NCBI RefSeq assembly: GCF_020400585.1
Contig: NZ_JAINVF010000006.1
Span: forward strand, 248,001 to 312,000
From: Streptomyces sp. NK08204
Lineage (GTDB): Bacteria > Actinomycetota > Actinomycetes > Streptomycetales > Streptomycetaceae
DNA: 64,000 nucleotides
Direction of reading: 5' to 3'
In this document: positions 17,232 through 26,285 of the stretch, in pieces
Numbering within the stretch: the first letter of the stretch is position 1
Layout: every line of letters starts with the position of its first letter
Translations under genes and position numbers: made by a program
Notes under the pieces: model-generated
What the model was told of the DNA's origin: nothing
The model's database searches: none
The model's input: the letters and a program-made list of their open reading frames with translations, nothing else

Positions 17232-18131
17232 ATGCCGATCTTCGACGCTGCCGACGGGACCCGGCTCGCCTACCACCTCCGGGGCACCGGCGAGCCCCTC
17301 GCCGTCCTGCCCGGCGGTCCCATGCGCGCCTCCGCCTACCTCGGGGACCTGGGTGGGCTGACCGCCCACCGTCGGCTCGCCCTGCTCGACCTGCGCGGCA
17401 CGGGTGACTCCGAGGCGCCGGCGGACCCGGCGACCTACCGATGCGACCGGATGGTCGAGGACGTTGAGCTATGGCGCGCCCACATGGGGCTGGAGCACAT
17501 GGATCTGCTCGCCCACTCGGCGGGCGCCGCCCTGGCGATGCTCTACACGGCCCGCCATCCGCACCGGGTGCGACGGCTCGTGCTGGTCACCCCCAACCCA
17601 TCGGCTCTCGGGATGCGGGCGACTCCCGAGGACCGGCTTGCCGCGGCCCTCCTACGGGCGGACGAACCCTGGTTCAAGGACGCCTTCGCGCCGTTCCGGG
17701 CCTGGCTCACCGGTGACGCCGATTTCGACGACGTGTTCCTGCCGTTCTTCCACGGCCGCTGGGACGAGGCGGCCCGCGCCCACGCGGACGCCGAGCCGGC
17801 ACAGACCAACGAGGAGGCGGGCGAGCGCTACTTCGCCGAGGGTGCCTTCACCCCGGACGCGACCCGGGCGGCCCTCGCCGGTCTGGCCGCCCCGGTCCTC
17901 GTCCACGCGGGCGGACTCGACGGCGGCCCCCGCCCCGACCTGGCCCACCACACCGCCGCCGCCTTCCCGCACGCCGAGGTCGCCGTCCAGCCGGGGGCGG
18001 GCCACTACCCCTGGCTGGACGACCCGCAGTGGTTCGTGCGCCGCATCGTCGCCTTCCTCGAGGCAGAGGCCGGCGCCGACGCCGCTCTGCCATCGGCTGA
18101 GCGGGGACTGCGGGCCGGCCCGCACGGATAG
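17232..18131 (+). CDS. Alpha/beta hydrolase (proline-iminopeptidase-like)
   Basis: 299 residues. The alpha/beta-hydrolase elements are an HG-like oxyanion segment (LPGGPMRASAYLGDL), the nucleophile elbow LLAHSAGAALAM with Ser in HSAGA, an acid near VHAGGLDGGPRPD, and the final His in QPGAGHYPWLDDP. LALLDLRGTGDSEAP resembles the DxRGxGxS motif of prolyl iminopeptidase-like hydrolases. ATG at 17232. It is divergent from paaK and may share the control region between them. The substrate is not predictable. Confidence 0.88.
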   Translation: MPIFDAADGTRLAYHLRGTGEPLAVLPGGPMRASAYLGDLGGLTAHRRLALLDLRGTGDSEAPADPATYRCDRMVEDVELWRAHMGLEHMDLLAHSAGAALAMLYTARHPHRVRRLVLVTPNPSALGMRATPEDRLAAALLRADEPWFKDAFAPFRAWLTGDADFDDVFLPFFHGRWDEAARAHADAEPAQTNEEAGERYFAEGAFTPDATRAALAGLAAPVLVHAGGLDGGPRPDLAHHTAAAFPHAEVAVQPGAGHYPWLDDPQWFVRRIVAFLEAEAGADAALPSAERGLRAGPHG

Positions 18132-18189
18132 CCTCCCGGCATCGACGTAGGTCCCGTACCTACTGGTCCCCGACCCGGTCCGCCGCCAC

Positions 18190-18640
18190 CGTCGTTTCCC
18201 GCGTCCATCGGTAGTCCGCCTTGCCGCTCGGCGAGCGCTGGATGGCGTACGCCCAGGCTGGTCATGTCGTACGGCCCCTGCGCACCGATGGCGACTGCCC
18301 GCCCGTCGGCGACGGCGCCGCCGCGGTGGTCCCCGCAGCCGGGGACCGGCCCGCGAGCTGTGCGAGCGGCCCGCCTGGATCCGCGGCATCGCCCCCCGCA
18401 TGCAGGCCCACGGCCTGGGCGTGCGCGACCTCACCGACTGACCCTCCGCCCGGCTCGCCGCAGAGAAAGCTCGGGTCGAACACCCCGTCGACACTGGGGA
18501 GTTGCACGCGCCATTGCGTGCACGGGAGGTCATCCCGCGCAAGTTCCTCCGCTTCGACGACGGCGTCCGCGTCAACCCCGTCGCCGGCGCCCTCGCGGCC
18601 GGCAGCAACACCCACCGACCGGACTCTCAGGTTGCGATAC
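18190..18640 (+). pseudogene. Decayed thiolase / lipid-transfer protein
   Basis: Fragments of the C-terminal thiolase domain appear in order. GDGAAAVV (about 18310) is followed after a one-base frame change by ARELCERPAWIRGIAPRMQA and GLGVRDLTD, then a TGA at about 18439. Reading on, SARLAAEKARVEHPVDTGEL-HAP, the position of the conserved catalytic ELH..F segment, and FDDGVRVNPVAGALAAG follow. The whole N-terminal half is missing, and the frame is interrupted by a stop and at least one shift. Clearly a relic. It joins three other fatty-acid-type relics in the window. Confidence 0.7.
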
Positions 18641-18662
18641 CGGTGATCACGGGCGTCGGTGA

Positions 18663-19664
18663 TCAGGCCCGCCCTGGCGAGGTAGCCGTCGGCTCGGGTT
18701 GGGACAGTGCGGCCTCTCCTGCGGCGTCCGTCGCGTGACGCCGACGTGTGAGCGGCGCGCCTATCGAGGTGCAGACACCGAGCAGCCCAGCCGTGACGGC
18801 GAAGGCTGCCGGTGAACCGAATCGGTCGACGAGGACACCGCCGGCGGCCGTCCCCATGGCTGCCCCCAGGTTGTAGGCGGTGTTGATCCACGCGCCGGCC
18901 TCGGTGCGTGAGCCGTGGGGGACGAGCCTGTCGACGAGCTGATAGGCCGTGATCAGGAGGACGTCGGTGCACGCCCCGGTCAGCAGCAGGGCGATACCTG
19001 CCGCCGGTGCGGAGCACACCAGTGCGGGGAGCGCGTAGCAGACGGTGGAACAGGCGGCCAGCACCACCGGTCGGCGCGCGAGGGCGCCGCGCCAGCGGCG
19101 GCGGCCGTACACCAGGCCGCCGAGGACGCCACCGACTGAGAACAGGGTGGTCAGCACCCCGGCCACCAGCGTTCCCCAGGCGGCGAGGACCGCCACCTCG
19201 AAGAGGCACAGCGCACCTGCGACAGCCAGCACGAGCAACAGCAACGGCGTGAACCCTGGGGCTCGCAGGGGACTTCGAGGACGAGCGGCGGATGCCACAC
19301 GCACGCTCGCAGGGGTCCGACGCAAGCCTGTCGCCAGCAGGCCGAAGCCAATGATGGCCAGTGCCGCGCACACCGCGAGCGTGGCCGCCGCGGAGGAGGC
19401 GGCGACCAGGAGTCCCCCGAGGACGGGACCGAGCGCGAAGACGGTGGACTCCGCTGCCGTGTCCAGACTCAACGCACACTGACGCTGCGCCTCGTCCGCC
19501 GTCAGCCTGCCCCACAGGGTCCGCATCAGCGGGCCGACCGGGGGCGGGCACGTCCCCGCCAGTACGGCGAGAGAGACGGTGAGCACGGCGGGCATGCGGG
19601 CGGCACAAGCGGCGGCCAGCGCGGACAGGCGCCCGCTCGCCCGCCGCCACGACCGCTGGGGCAT
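18663..19664 (-). CDS. MFS transporter, N-terminally truncated
   Basis: 333 residues with about eight hydrophobic segments. It includes the central loop RRTPASVRVASAARPRSPLR and a C-terminal half with AGAWINTAYNLGAAMGTAAG, typical of drug-efflux MFS proteins. Family members are about 400 residues with 12 helices. Here the sequence opens in what should be the end of the first 3-4 helices (ARMPAVLTVSLAVLAGTCPP), no ribosome site precedes the ATG, and upstream sequence in all frames shows no missing helices. It is probably a 5'-deleted, non-functional gene, although the remaining frame is open. Confidence 0.7.
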   Translation of the reverse strand: MPQRSWRRASGRLSALAAACAARMPAVLTVSLAVLAGTCPPPVGPLMRTLWGRLTADEAQRQCALSLDTAAESTVFALGPVLGGLLVAASSAAATLAVCAALAIIGFGLLATGLRRTPASVRVASAARPRSPLRAPGFTPLLLLVLAVAGALCLFEVAVLAAWGTLVAGVLTTLFSVGGVLGGLVYGRRRWRGALARRPVVLAACSTVCYALPALVCSAPAAGIALLLTGACTDVLLITAYQLVDRLVPHGSRTEAGAWINTAYNLGAAMGTAAGGVLVDRFGSPAAFAVTAGLLGVCTSIGAPLTRRRHATDAAGEAALSQPEPTATSPGRA

Positions 19665-19825
19665 TCCACGCGGCGGAGGCCTGCCGTTCTTCTCCGTGCG
19701 GCTCGTGGGATCCCGGCCACCCGACGCCTGAGAGCGGGGCAGAAGTCCTTCTCACACGGCCTGTCGGCCGTCCCGGGTGGTCGCTAGGCTGACCCGCGGA
19801 CGACGGAACCGGGAGGAGCACGGAC

Positions 19826-20071
19826 GTGGCCGAGAGCACCACCACCCAGCAACAGCCGCTCGCGGGCTGGGACAAGCCCGAGCTGGACCTCAGCAAGGCC
19901 GAGTGGCAGTCCAGCAGCGGGGGACTGGGCGATGTCCAGATCGCCTTCGTCGAGGGCTTCATCGCGATGCGCAACAGTGGCCGCCCGCAGAGCCCTTCCC
20001 TGATCTTCACCCCCGCCGAATGGGGCGCGTTCGTGTCCGGGGCGCGCGAAGGGGAGTTCGACCTGACCTGA
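19826..20071 (+). CDS. DUF397 domain protein
   Basis: 81 residues. The DUF397 core is visible: LSKAEWQSSSGG, VQIAFVEGFIAMRNS, and FTPAEWGAFVSGAREGEFD. GTG start with GGGAGGAG upstream. In Streptomyces these small proteins are usually encoded next to a WhiJ-like Xre regulator and act with it in development. Here no Xre partner is adjacent, so this is an orphan copy. It lies between a truncated transporter and a gene-free stretch. Confidence 0.9.
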   Translation: MAESTTTQQQPLAGWDKPELDLSKAEWQSSSGGLGDVQIAFVEGFIAMRNSGRPQSPSLIFTPAEWGAFVSGAREGEFDLT

Positions 20072-20452
20072 GCCATAGGTTCCCGTTCGGTGGCCGCGGC
20101 CCCGCACCGGCGGCGCCACCCCCCGGGTGTCCGCGCCGATGCCGAGGCCCTGCCCGGCGGCGCGGCCTGCCCCTCGCCGCCGTCCTCGATGGCACCGCCC
20201 GGTCGTGTCGGCCCCGCACCGGCGCCGTCCGCTCGCCTCCGCCCGCATGGCGGACTCGGTCACCCGAACGGTCCTCTGCACGCGCGAGGCCGCTGGCCGC
20301 GTTGCCGGCCGGAGCCGTCGGTGTGAGGGCCGGGCCCGGCCGCGGTGCGACCGCGCGGTGCCCCGCGCCGTAGCCGGGTGAAGCATCGGCAAGGGGCCGG
20401 TGGTGGGGCTCCCGCACGTCGTCGATCACGTGCGGGCACGTACCATGGCCGC
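20072..20452. other. Gene-free stretch
   Basis: About 380 bases without a supported gene. Open frames exist on both strands but show no ribosome sites, family motifs or normal codon bias. The segment TTCGGTGGCCGCGGCCCCGC near 20090 recurs inside the next gene near 20610, a possible local duplication. No clear promoter or terminator seen. Confidence 0.5.
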
Positions 20453-20950
20453 ATGTCGTTCCTCCGCCGCCGCAGCGCCACCCCCGCCGGACCCGACTTC
20501 GACGTGCTGGCCATGGACCCGGGCGACTGGCCGGGCAACCTCGGCGCGGGCCTGCTGCCCGCCCCCGACGGCACCTGCCAGGGTGTCTTCCTGCGCTATG
20601 ACCTGTTCGGTGGCCGCGGCCCCGCCATGATCATCGGCAATCTCCCCGAGGGCTCCCCGGCCCGGGACGTCGCCGAGAACGAGATCCCCTTCGAGGTGGG
20701 GCAGCTGCTGCTGGCGCTGGACAACGACGAGGAGGTCACCGTCGTCGGCACTGAGGACACCCCGGTCCTCCTGGGCGACAACCTCCTGATCGTGCGACGC
20801 CTGAAGCTGTCCGAGGGCCGGATCTCCTGCGTGCAGTTCGACCGCAGCGACGGCGTGCTCGTGACCATCGCCGCCTGGGACCGCCCCATCACCGACGACC
20901 TGTACGCCCTGCTGAAGCCGCTCCCGGCGGAGCTTTTCCAGCAGGGCTGA
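20453..20950 (+). CDS. Conserved hypothetical protein
   Basis: 165 residues, acidic, no signal or membrane segment. It begins MSFLRRRSATPAGPDFDVLA; beta-rich central sequence includes GNLPEGSPARDVAENEIPFE and LLGDNLLIVRRLKLSEGR. Coding character is good throughout and in-frame stops are absent. The ATG at 20453 has no strong ribosome site; an upstream in-frame start would add 36 low-complexity residues and is rejected. I do not recognise the family. Confidence 0.75.
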   Translation: MSFLRRRSATPAGPDFDVLAMDPGDWPGNLGAGLLPAPDGTCQGVFLRYDLFGGRGPAMIIGNLPEGSPARDVAENEIPFEVGQLLLALDNDEEVTVVGTEDTPVLLGDNLLIVRRLKLSEGRISCVQFDRSDGVLVTIAAWDRPITDDLYALLKPLPAELFQQG

Positions 20951-20986
20951 GACACCGGCCGCGGGCGACCGGCCGACCGGCTTGCG

Positions 20987-22978
20987 CTACTCGCGCTGGT
21001 CGGCCGCACCTTCCAGGCGTACGTCCGACGCGCGCACGAAGGCGACCCGGTGACCGTACTGGATCTCGTAGTAGAGGTCCTTGCCGACGACGACCCGGTG
21101 CGAGTCCGTGGTGAAGGTGACCGCGTAGTAGTACTCGCCGGGCACCTCGTCACCGACCACGTACTTCTGCCCGGCCGGGATGGTGTAGGGCAGCGGGACG
21201 ACGGACTGGGCGGGCACCCCCGCCGGGTACGCCTCCTTCTCCGGATAGGCGCGGCCGTACACCGGGACACTGGTGAGACCGTCCTTCGGGGTCACCACGA
21301 GACCGGAGGCGCCCACCGCCGTCGGCTCCTCGGCCGGGTTCCTGAACCAGGCCTTCTGCCCGAGGTACCAGATGGCCGTCCAGTCGCCCCAGCGGTCCGC
21401 GACCGCGTACTGCTGGCCGGTGGACACCCGCGAGGACAGATCGTTCACCCCGGTGGTCGGGTCCCTGCGCAGCCCGATGTCCTTGATCAGCCGCGCGTTC
21501 TCGTCATGGTCGGAGTAGAGCCGCACCTCACTGGAACCATGGGCCGTGCAGGGCGCGCCCGCCGTGGTGCAGCCGGTGTACGTGGGCTGATTGGCGGCGT
21601 AGTCCGGCAGGATCGTCACCAGGCCGGCGTCCTTGCCGCCGGTCCGCGTGAACGGGTGGCCCAGCAGCTGGAAGTAGTGCCGCCAGTCCCAGTACGGGCC
21701 GGGGTCGGTGTGCATGCCCGGGATGGAGCCGGCGGTCGGCCCCGGCACGGTGTCGTGGCCCAGGATGTGCTGGCGGTCCAGCGGAATGCCGTAGGTCCGG
21801 GCCAGGTACCTCACCAGCCGGGCCGACGACCGGTACATCGCCTCCGTGTACCAGGCGTCCGGGTTGGCGAGGAACCCCTCGTGCTCGATGCCGATGGACT
21901 TGGCGTTGACGTACCAGTTGCCCGCATGCCAGGCCACGTCCTTCGCCTTGACGTGCTGGGCGATCAGACCGTCGGTGGAGCGGATGGTGTAGTTCCACGA
22001 CACATAGGTGGGGTCCTGGATCAGATTCAGCACCCCGTCCCAGGCACCCTCCGTGTCATGGATGACGATGTACCTGATGCCCTGTGACACCGGCCGGTCA
22101 CCGAGGTCGTGGTTGCCGTAGTCGTTGTCCCCGAACTCGGCGTACGGCGCCGGGACAGATTCGCAGGACACCGACGCGGGACACTCGGTGCCGTCACTGG
22201 GGAGCGTGGGCAGGGCCGCCCGTGCCAGCTGGGCGGTGTCGGGGTCCAGCTCGGGCTGCGCGGCCAGAGCGACCAACTGGCCCGCGTCCGTGGTGCGCTC
22301 TTCCCCCGTACGGAGCACGTCGTAGACGTCGTTGGCGTACGCCGCCGCCGTCGCCGAGTCGTCAGCGCCGGAGAAGCGCGCCACCGCGCCGTACCACTCC
22401 GCCGGGTCGGTGCTCAGCGGCTCGCCAAGCTCCTTCTGCGCGGCGGCCAGCAGGGCGGCGCCCCCGGTGACGTTCGCCGCCGGGTCGGTGCGCAGTTGTT
22501 CGGCGGGGATGCCGGTCAGCTCCGCCGCCTTCGGCAGCGTCTTCAGACGGTTCGGGAGCACCGACTCGGCCGGCGCCTTGATCTCCGGCTGCACGGCGGC
22601 GCGTGCGGTGTCACCCCGTGCGTCCTCACCGCCCTCGGCGAAGTGCTCGGCCGTGGTGAGCGCGGTCCGGGCGTCGGTGAGATGCATCGGGCCGTAACCG
22701 CCGGTCACACTGGGTGCGCCGGCGTGCGAGTCCCAGCGGGACTGGAGGTAGGAGACGGCGAGCAGGACGCTCTGCGGCACGTGGTACTCGGCCGCCGCGG
22801 TGGCGAAAGCCTGCTGGAGCCGGCCGGTGGTGGAAGCGGTGGCGCTGTCGGTGGCGCTCTGGGCCGGGGCCGCGCCGAACAGCGGCAACAGCAGGGCCGC
22901 GGAGGCGAAGGCGCCGGCGGTCCGCTTCAGGTGTCTGTGGCCGGGTGCGGCCGTGGGGTCGGTGGCGGATCCTCGCAA
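20987..22978 (-). CDS. Secreted N-acetylmuramoyl-L-alanine amidase
   Basis: 663 residues. A signal peptide (TAGAFASAALLLPLFGAAPAQSA) is followed by a lytic-transglycosylase-like region (YHVPQSVLLAVSYLQSRWDS), a helical stretch, then an Amidase_2 / PGRP domain: GIRYIVIHDTEGAWDG with the first zinc-ligand His, SIGIEHEG, and DRQHILGHDTVPGPT. The C-terminal 170 residues are beta-rich and SH3-like, probably for wall binding. It cleaves the lactyl-amide bond between muramic acid and the stem peptide. Start chosen is TTG at 22978, because AGGAGG lies 5 bases before it; longer ATG/GTG starts lack such a site. Confidence 0.9.
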   Translation of the reverse strand: MRGSATDPTAAPGHRHLKRTAGAFASAALLLPLFGAAPAQSATDSATASTTGRLQQAFATAAAEYHVPQSVLLAVSYLQSRWDSHAGAPSVTGGYGPMHLTDARTALTTAEHFAEGGEDARGDTARAAVQPEIKAPAESVLPNRLKTLPKAAELTGIPAEQLRTDPAANVTGGAALLAAAQKELGEPLSTDPAEWYGAVARFSGADDSATAAAYANDVYDVLRTGEERTTDAGQLVALAAQPELDPDTAQLARAALPTLPSDGTECPASVSCESVPAPYAEFGDNDYGNHDLGDRPVSQGIRYIVIHDTEGAWDGVLNLIQDPTYVSWNYTIRSTDGLIAQHVKAKDVAWHAGNWYVNAKSIGIEHEGFLANPDAWYTEAMYRSSARLVRYLARTYGIPLDRQHILGHDTVPGPTAGSIPGMHTDPGPYWDWRHYFQLLGHPFTRTGGKDAGLVTILPDYAANQPTYTGCTTAGAPCTAHGSSEVRLYSDHDENARLIKDIGLRRDPTTGVNDLSSRVSTGQQYAVADRWGDWTAIWYLGQKAWFRNPAEEPTAVGASGLVVTPKDGLTSVPVYGRAYPEKEAYPAGVPAQSVVPLPYTIPAGQKYVVGDEVPGEYYYAVTFTTDSHRVVVGKDLYYEIQYGHRVAFVRASDVRLEGAADQRE

Positions 22979-23266
22979 TGCGGCCTCCTGTGACGGGCGA
23001 GCGTGGCGGGGCGTGCGGCGCCGAGCTGGGTCAGTGGTACCGGCTTGCCGACGATCCGTCAATGATGCCTTCAGGACGATGATTTCCCACGTCACGGAGG
23101 GTTTCCGGCGAGTTTCGCGGTGGCGGTGGCCGGGCCTGCGGGGCGTCAGTGGCGTACACCTGTGGGGGTGACTCCCGTGCCTCGCAGGAAGGACGGCGGT
23201 GCGCGTGCCCGTACGAAGGTCCGCGGCGCGCCGCCGCTCTGGCGCACCGCGGAGCCGTCGTCCCCG

Positions 23267-24412
23267 TCAGCGAGTGCCGACCGCCGCCCGCACCGCCTTG
23301 CGCGCCAGCTGGCAGTCGTCGTGCAGCCGCCTCAGCAGCAGCCGCTGTTCCTCGCCGGACGGCGCAGCACCCGGGTGGGCCGTGCCCGGTGCCACCGGGG
23401 TCGTGTCGTGCATCGAGCGCTGCACGGCCGTCTCATAGGTACGGATCTCCCGGGTGAGCAGGAGCATCAGGTTCACCAGGAAGGCGTCCCGCGCGGCCGG
23501 GCCGGCCGACTGGGCGATCTGGCTGATCTGCTTCCGGGCCAGCGGCGCGTCCCCGAGTACGAGCCACAGCGTCGCCAGGTCGTATCCCGGCAGGTACCAG
23601 CCGGAGTGCTCCCAGTCGAGCAGGGCGGGACCGGCGGGGGACAGGAGCATGTTCGACAGCAGAGCGTCGCCGTGGCAGAACTGCAGCATGCCCTGGCGGC
23701 CCGCCGTGTGCGCGATGCCGTGCAGCAGCTTCTGGAGGTCGCCCAGGTCCCGGTCGGTCAGCAGGCCCAGCTCGTGGTACCGGGAGATACGGACGGCGTA
23801 GTCCAGCGGCATGTCGAAGGTGCCCACCGGAGGCCGCCAGGCGTTCAGCCGGCAGATCGCGCCGAGCGCGGCCCGGATGTCCGTGCGGGGCGGAGCCTCC
23901 AGCGGATGCCGCTGCAGCGCGGCCACCCGGCCCGGCATGCGCTCGATCACCAGCGTGCAGTTCTCGGGATCCGCCGCGATCAGCCGAGGCACCCGGACCG
24001 GCGGCCGGTGCCGGACGAACGAGCGGTACGCAGCTATTTCGTGGCGGATCCGCTCGGCCCAGGCGGCCGACTGGTCCAGGAGACACTTGGCGACGACCGT
24101 GGCGCGTCCCGTCGTCCCGACGAGCAGGACGGAGCGCCCGCTGCGGCGCAGGACCTGCACCGGAGCGAACTCCGGGCAGATGCGGTGCACCGAGGCGATC
24201 GCGGCGCGCAGCTGCGTGCCCTGGGGGCCGGACAGATCGAGTCTCCCGCTGAGCGGTTGGGGGCCTGGCTGCCCCGGAACGCGCCGCGGGCGGCCCACGC
24301 CCAGCACGGGAGTCGCGGGCCGCGCCGCCGGGTCGAGATACGGACCGCTGCCCGCCGGGCGGGAACGCAGCGGCCGGGGCGGGGCGGACACGGAGGACGA
24401 CGCTGCGTACAT
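23267..24412 (-). CDS. Aminoglycoside-phosphotransferase-fold kinase
   Basis: 381 residues. The kinase-like APH fold is seen in [20 protein letters not shown] (nucleotide lysine), [14 protein letters not shown] (hinge), [20 protein letters not shown] (catalytic loop HGDxxxxN) and [20 protein letters not shown] (metal-binding D). The N-terminal 60 residues are Pro/Arg-rich and likely disordered. Substrate unknown: APH-fold enzymes phosphorylate antibiotics, sugars, choline or homoserine. Divergent from the NsdA-like regulator with 308 bases between. The start at 24412 is tentative. Confidence 0.85.
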   Translation of the reverse strand: MYAASSSVSAPPRPLRSRPAGSGPYLDPAARPATPVLGVGRPRRVPGQPGPQPLSGRLDLSGPQGTQLRAAIASVHRICPEFAPVQVLRRSGRSVLLVGTTGRATVVAKCLLDQSAAWAERIRHEIAAYRSFVRHRPPVRVPRLIAADPENCTLVIERMPGRVAALQRHPLEAPPRTDIRAALGAICRLNAWRPPVGTFDMPLDYAVRISRYHELGLLTDRDLGDLQKLLHGIAHTAGRQGMLQFCHGDALLSNMLLSPAGPALLDWEHSGWYLPGYDLATLWLVLGDAPLARKQISQIAQSAGPAARDAFLVNLMLLLTREIRTYETAVQRSMHDTTPVAPGTAHPGAAPSGEEQRLLLRRLHDDCQLARKAVRAAVGTR

Positions 24413-24720
24413 GGGAGATACAGATCCCTTCGTGTGCCTGCGGTGCCTGCCTGTACGTCCATGCGTTCGGCCCATGCCTCGCGCACATGGTCCGAACGCA
24501 GACGCCCACCCGGCCCGGCCGCCCGGGTGCACCCTGGGGAGTGCGCCCGTCGTGCCAGACGGACTCAAGGATGGCGACCGGGTCGGGGTGGCGCGTTCCT
24601 ACCTGACACCCGATGCCCAGTGGCACACCATCTGGCGCACCCTGGCGAACCGTGGCGAATAGTCGCCCGGCAACCTCCACCCGGCTACTGTCAACTCAGC
24701 CGAGAACCTGGGGGCTTGAC
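24413..24720. other. Divergent intergenic region
   Basis: About 308 bases between the kinase and the NsdA-like gene; it should hold two promoters. CTGGCGAACCGTGGCGAATA near 24640 contains a short direct repeat (TGGCGAA). TACTGT at about 24683 is a possible -10 box for the rightward gene, 17-18 bases after TAGTCG. No gene seen. Confidence 0.4.
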
Positions 24721-26214
24721 GTGAGCGGACAACCCAACACCCGCCTTGCGGACCTGTTCGGCCTGGCCGGCTGGTCGAAGGGCGAACTCGCGAGGCTGGT
24801 CAACCGGCAGGCGGCGGCCATGGGCCACCCCCAGCTGGCGACCGACACCTCGCGGGTCCGTCGGTGGATCGACATGGGAGAGATCCCGCGCGATCCCGTG
24901 CCGAGGGTGCTGGCGGCTCTGTTCACCGAGCGTCTCGGCCGTGTCGTGACCATCGAGGACCTCGGTCTGGTGCGGCACGGGCGCGCAGGGAAACGGCAGG
25001 GCGGCGGGATGGAGGAACATCCCGACGGCGTGCCGTGGGCGCCCGAACGGACTGCCGCGGTCCTCACCGAATTCACGGGAATGGACCTCATGCTCAACCG
25101 ACGCGGCTTGGTGGGCGCGGGTGCCGCGCTCGCCGCAGGATCCACACTCAGCAGCGCCATGTACGACTGGTTGCACACCGATCCGGCCCTGAAGGCCGAC
25201 GCCCCCGCCCTCGACGACCCCCTGCACGCCGACCCCGTCGGGTTCGACCGCTACGAGGCCGCCCCCATCGGGTCGCAGGAGATCGAGGAACTGGAGCGCT
25301 CGGTAGAGGTGTTCCGCGCCTGGGACGCGGCCCGTGGCGGCGGGCTTCAGCGCAAGGCGGTCGTGGGCCAGCTCAACGAGGTGGGCGGCATGCTCGCCTA
25401 CCACCACCCACCCCATCTCCAGCGGCGCCTGTGGGGCGTCGCGGCCAACCTCGCCGTTCTCGCGGGCTGGATGTCGCACGACATCGGCCTGGAGCCCACG
25501 GCCCAGAAGTACTTCGTCATCGCTGCCCATGCCGCCCGCGAGGGCGGTGACCGGCCCCGTGCCGGAGAGGCCCTGTCCCGGGCGGCCCGTCAGATGGTCC
25601 ATCTCGGCCGGCCGGACGACGCGCTGGACCTGATGAAGCTCGCCCAGGAGGGTTCGGGAGATCGTCTGCTGCCGCGTACGAAGGCGATGTTCTGCACCAT
25701 CGAGGCCTGGGCGCAGGCGTCGATGGGCAAGGGCCAGGCGATGCGCCGCACGCTCGGGCAGGCGGAGGACCTCTTCGTCTCCGACCGGCAGGACGCACAA
25801 CACCCGGACTGGATGCAGACCTTCAAGGACGAGGATCTGTACGGCATGCAGGCCCTTGCCTACCGGACCCTGGCGGAGTTCGACCCGGCCGCCGCCGTGC
25901 ACGCCCAGTACTTCGCGGAGAAGGCGCTGACGCTGCGCGTCGACGGACGGGAGCGGTCGAAGATCTTCGACCATCTGTCCATGGCGTCGGCCTGTTTCAT
26001 CGCCGACGACCCCGAACAGGCGGCGAGCTACGCCCGCTTGGCACTGGTGTCGATGGGCTCGAACTCCTCCCGCCGTACCTGGGACCGGCTGCGGCAGATG
26101 TACCGGCTCACCGCCGAGTACGCCGGATACCCGAAGATCCACGAACTACGGGAGGAGATCAGGCTGGCTCTGCCCAAGCCGAGGGCGAAGGGCGACGCCG
26201 GCGCACAGGCGTAG
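24721..26214 (+). CDS. NsdA-like TPR regulator
   Basis: 497 residues. The N-terminal DNA-binding-like region (FGLAGWSKGELARLVNRQAA, TDTSRVRRWIDMGEIPRDPV) is followed by LFTERLGRVVTIEDLGL, a middle segment MDLMLNRRGLVGAGAALAAG, and tetratricopeptide-like helices (EALSRAARQMVHLGRPDDAL, HAQYFAEKALTLR). This matches the NsdA family, known in S. coelicolor as a negative regulator of sporulation and antibiotic production, and its paralogues. The GTG at 24721 starts the conserved part. Convergent with the PAS-PP2C phosphatase gene. It is probably a paralogue rather than NsdA itself. Confidence 0.85.
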   Translation: MSGQPNTRLADLFGLAGWSKGELARLVNRQAAAMGHPQLATDTSRVRRWIDMGEIPRDPVPRVLAALFTERLGRVVTIEDLGLVRHGRAGKRQGGGMEEHPDGVPWAPERTAAVLTEFTGMDLMLNRRGLVGAGAALAAGSTLSSAMYDWLHTDPALKADAPALDDPLHADPVGFDRYEAAPIGSQEIEELERSVEVFRAWDAARGGGLQRKAVVGQLNEVGGMLAYHHPPHLQRRLWGVAANLAVLAGWMSHDIGLEPTAQKYFVIAAHAAREGGDRPRAGEALSRAARQMVHLGRPDDALDLMKLAQEGSGDRLLPRTKAMFCTIEAWAQASMGKGQAMRRTLGQAEDLFVSDRQDAQHPDWMQTFKDEDLYGMQALAYRTLAEFDPAAAVHAQYFAEKALTLRVDGRERSKIFDHLSMASACFIADDPEQAASYARLALVSMGSNSSRRTWDRLRQMYRLTAEYAGYPKIHELREEIRLALPKPRAKGDAGAQA

Positions 26215-26285
26215 GGACTCTGTGCGCTGCCGTAGAAGGCGGTGCCATCAAACACCCACCCGGCCGACCGGCGACCACCCGGCCG

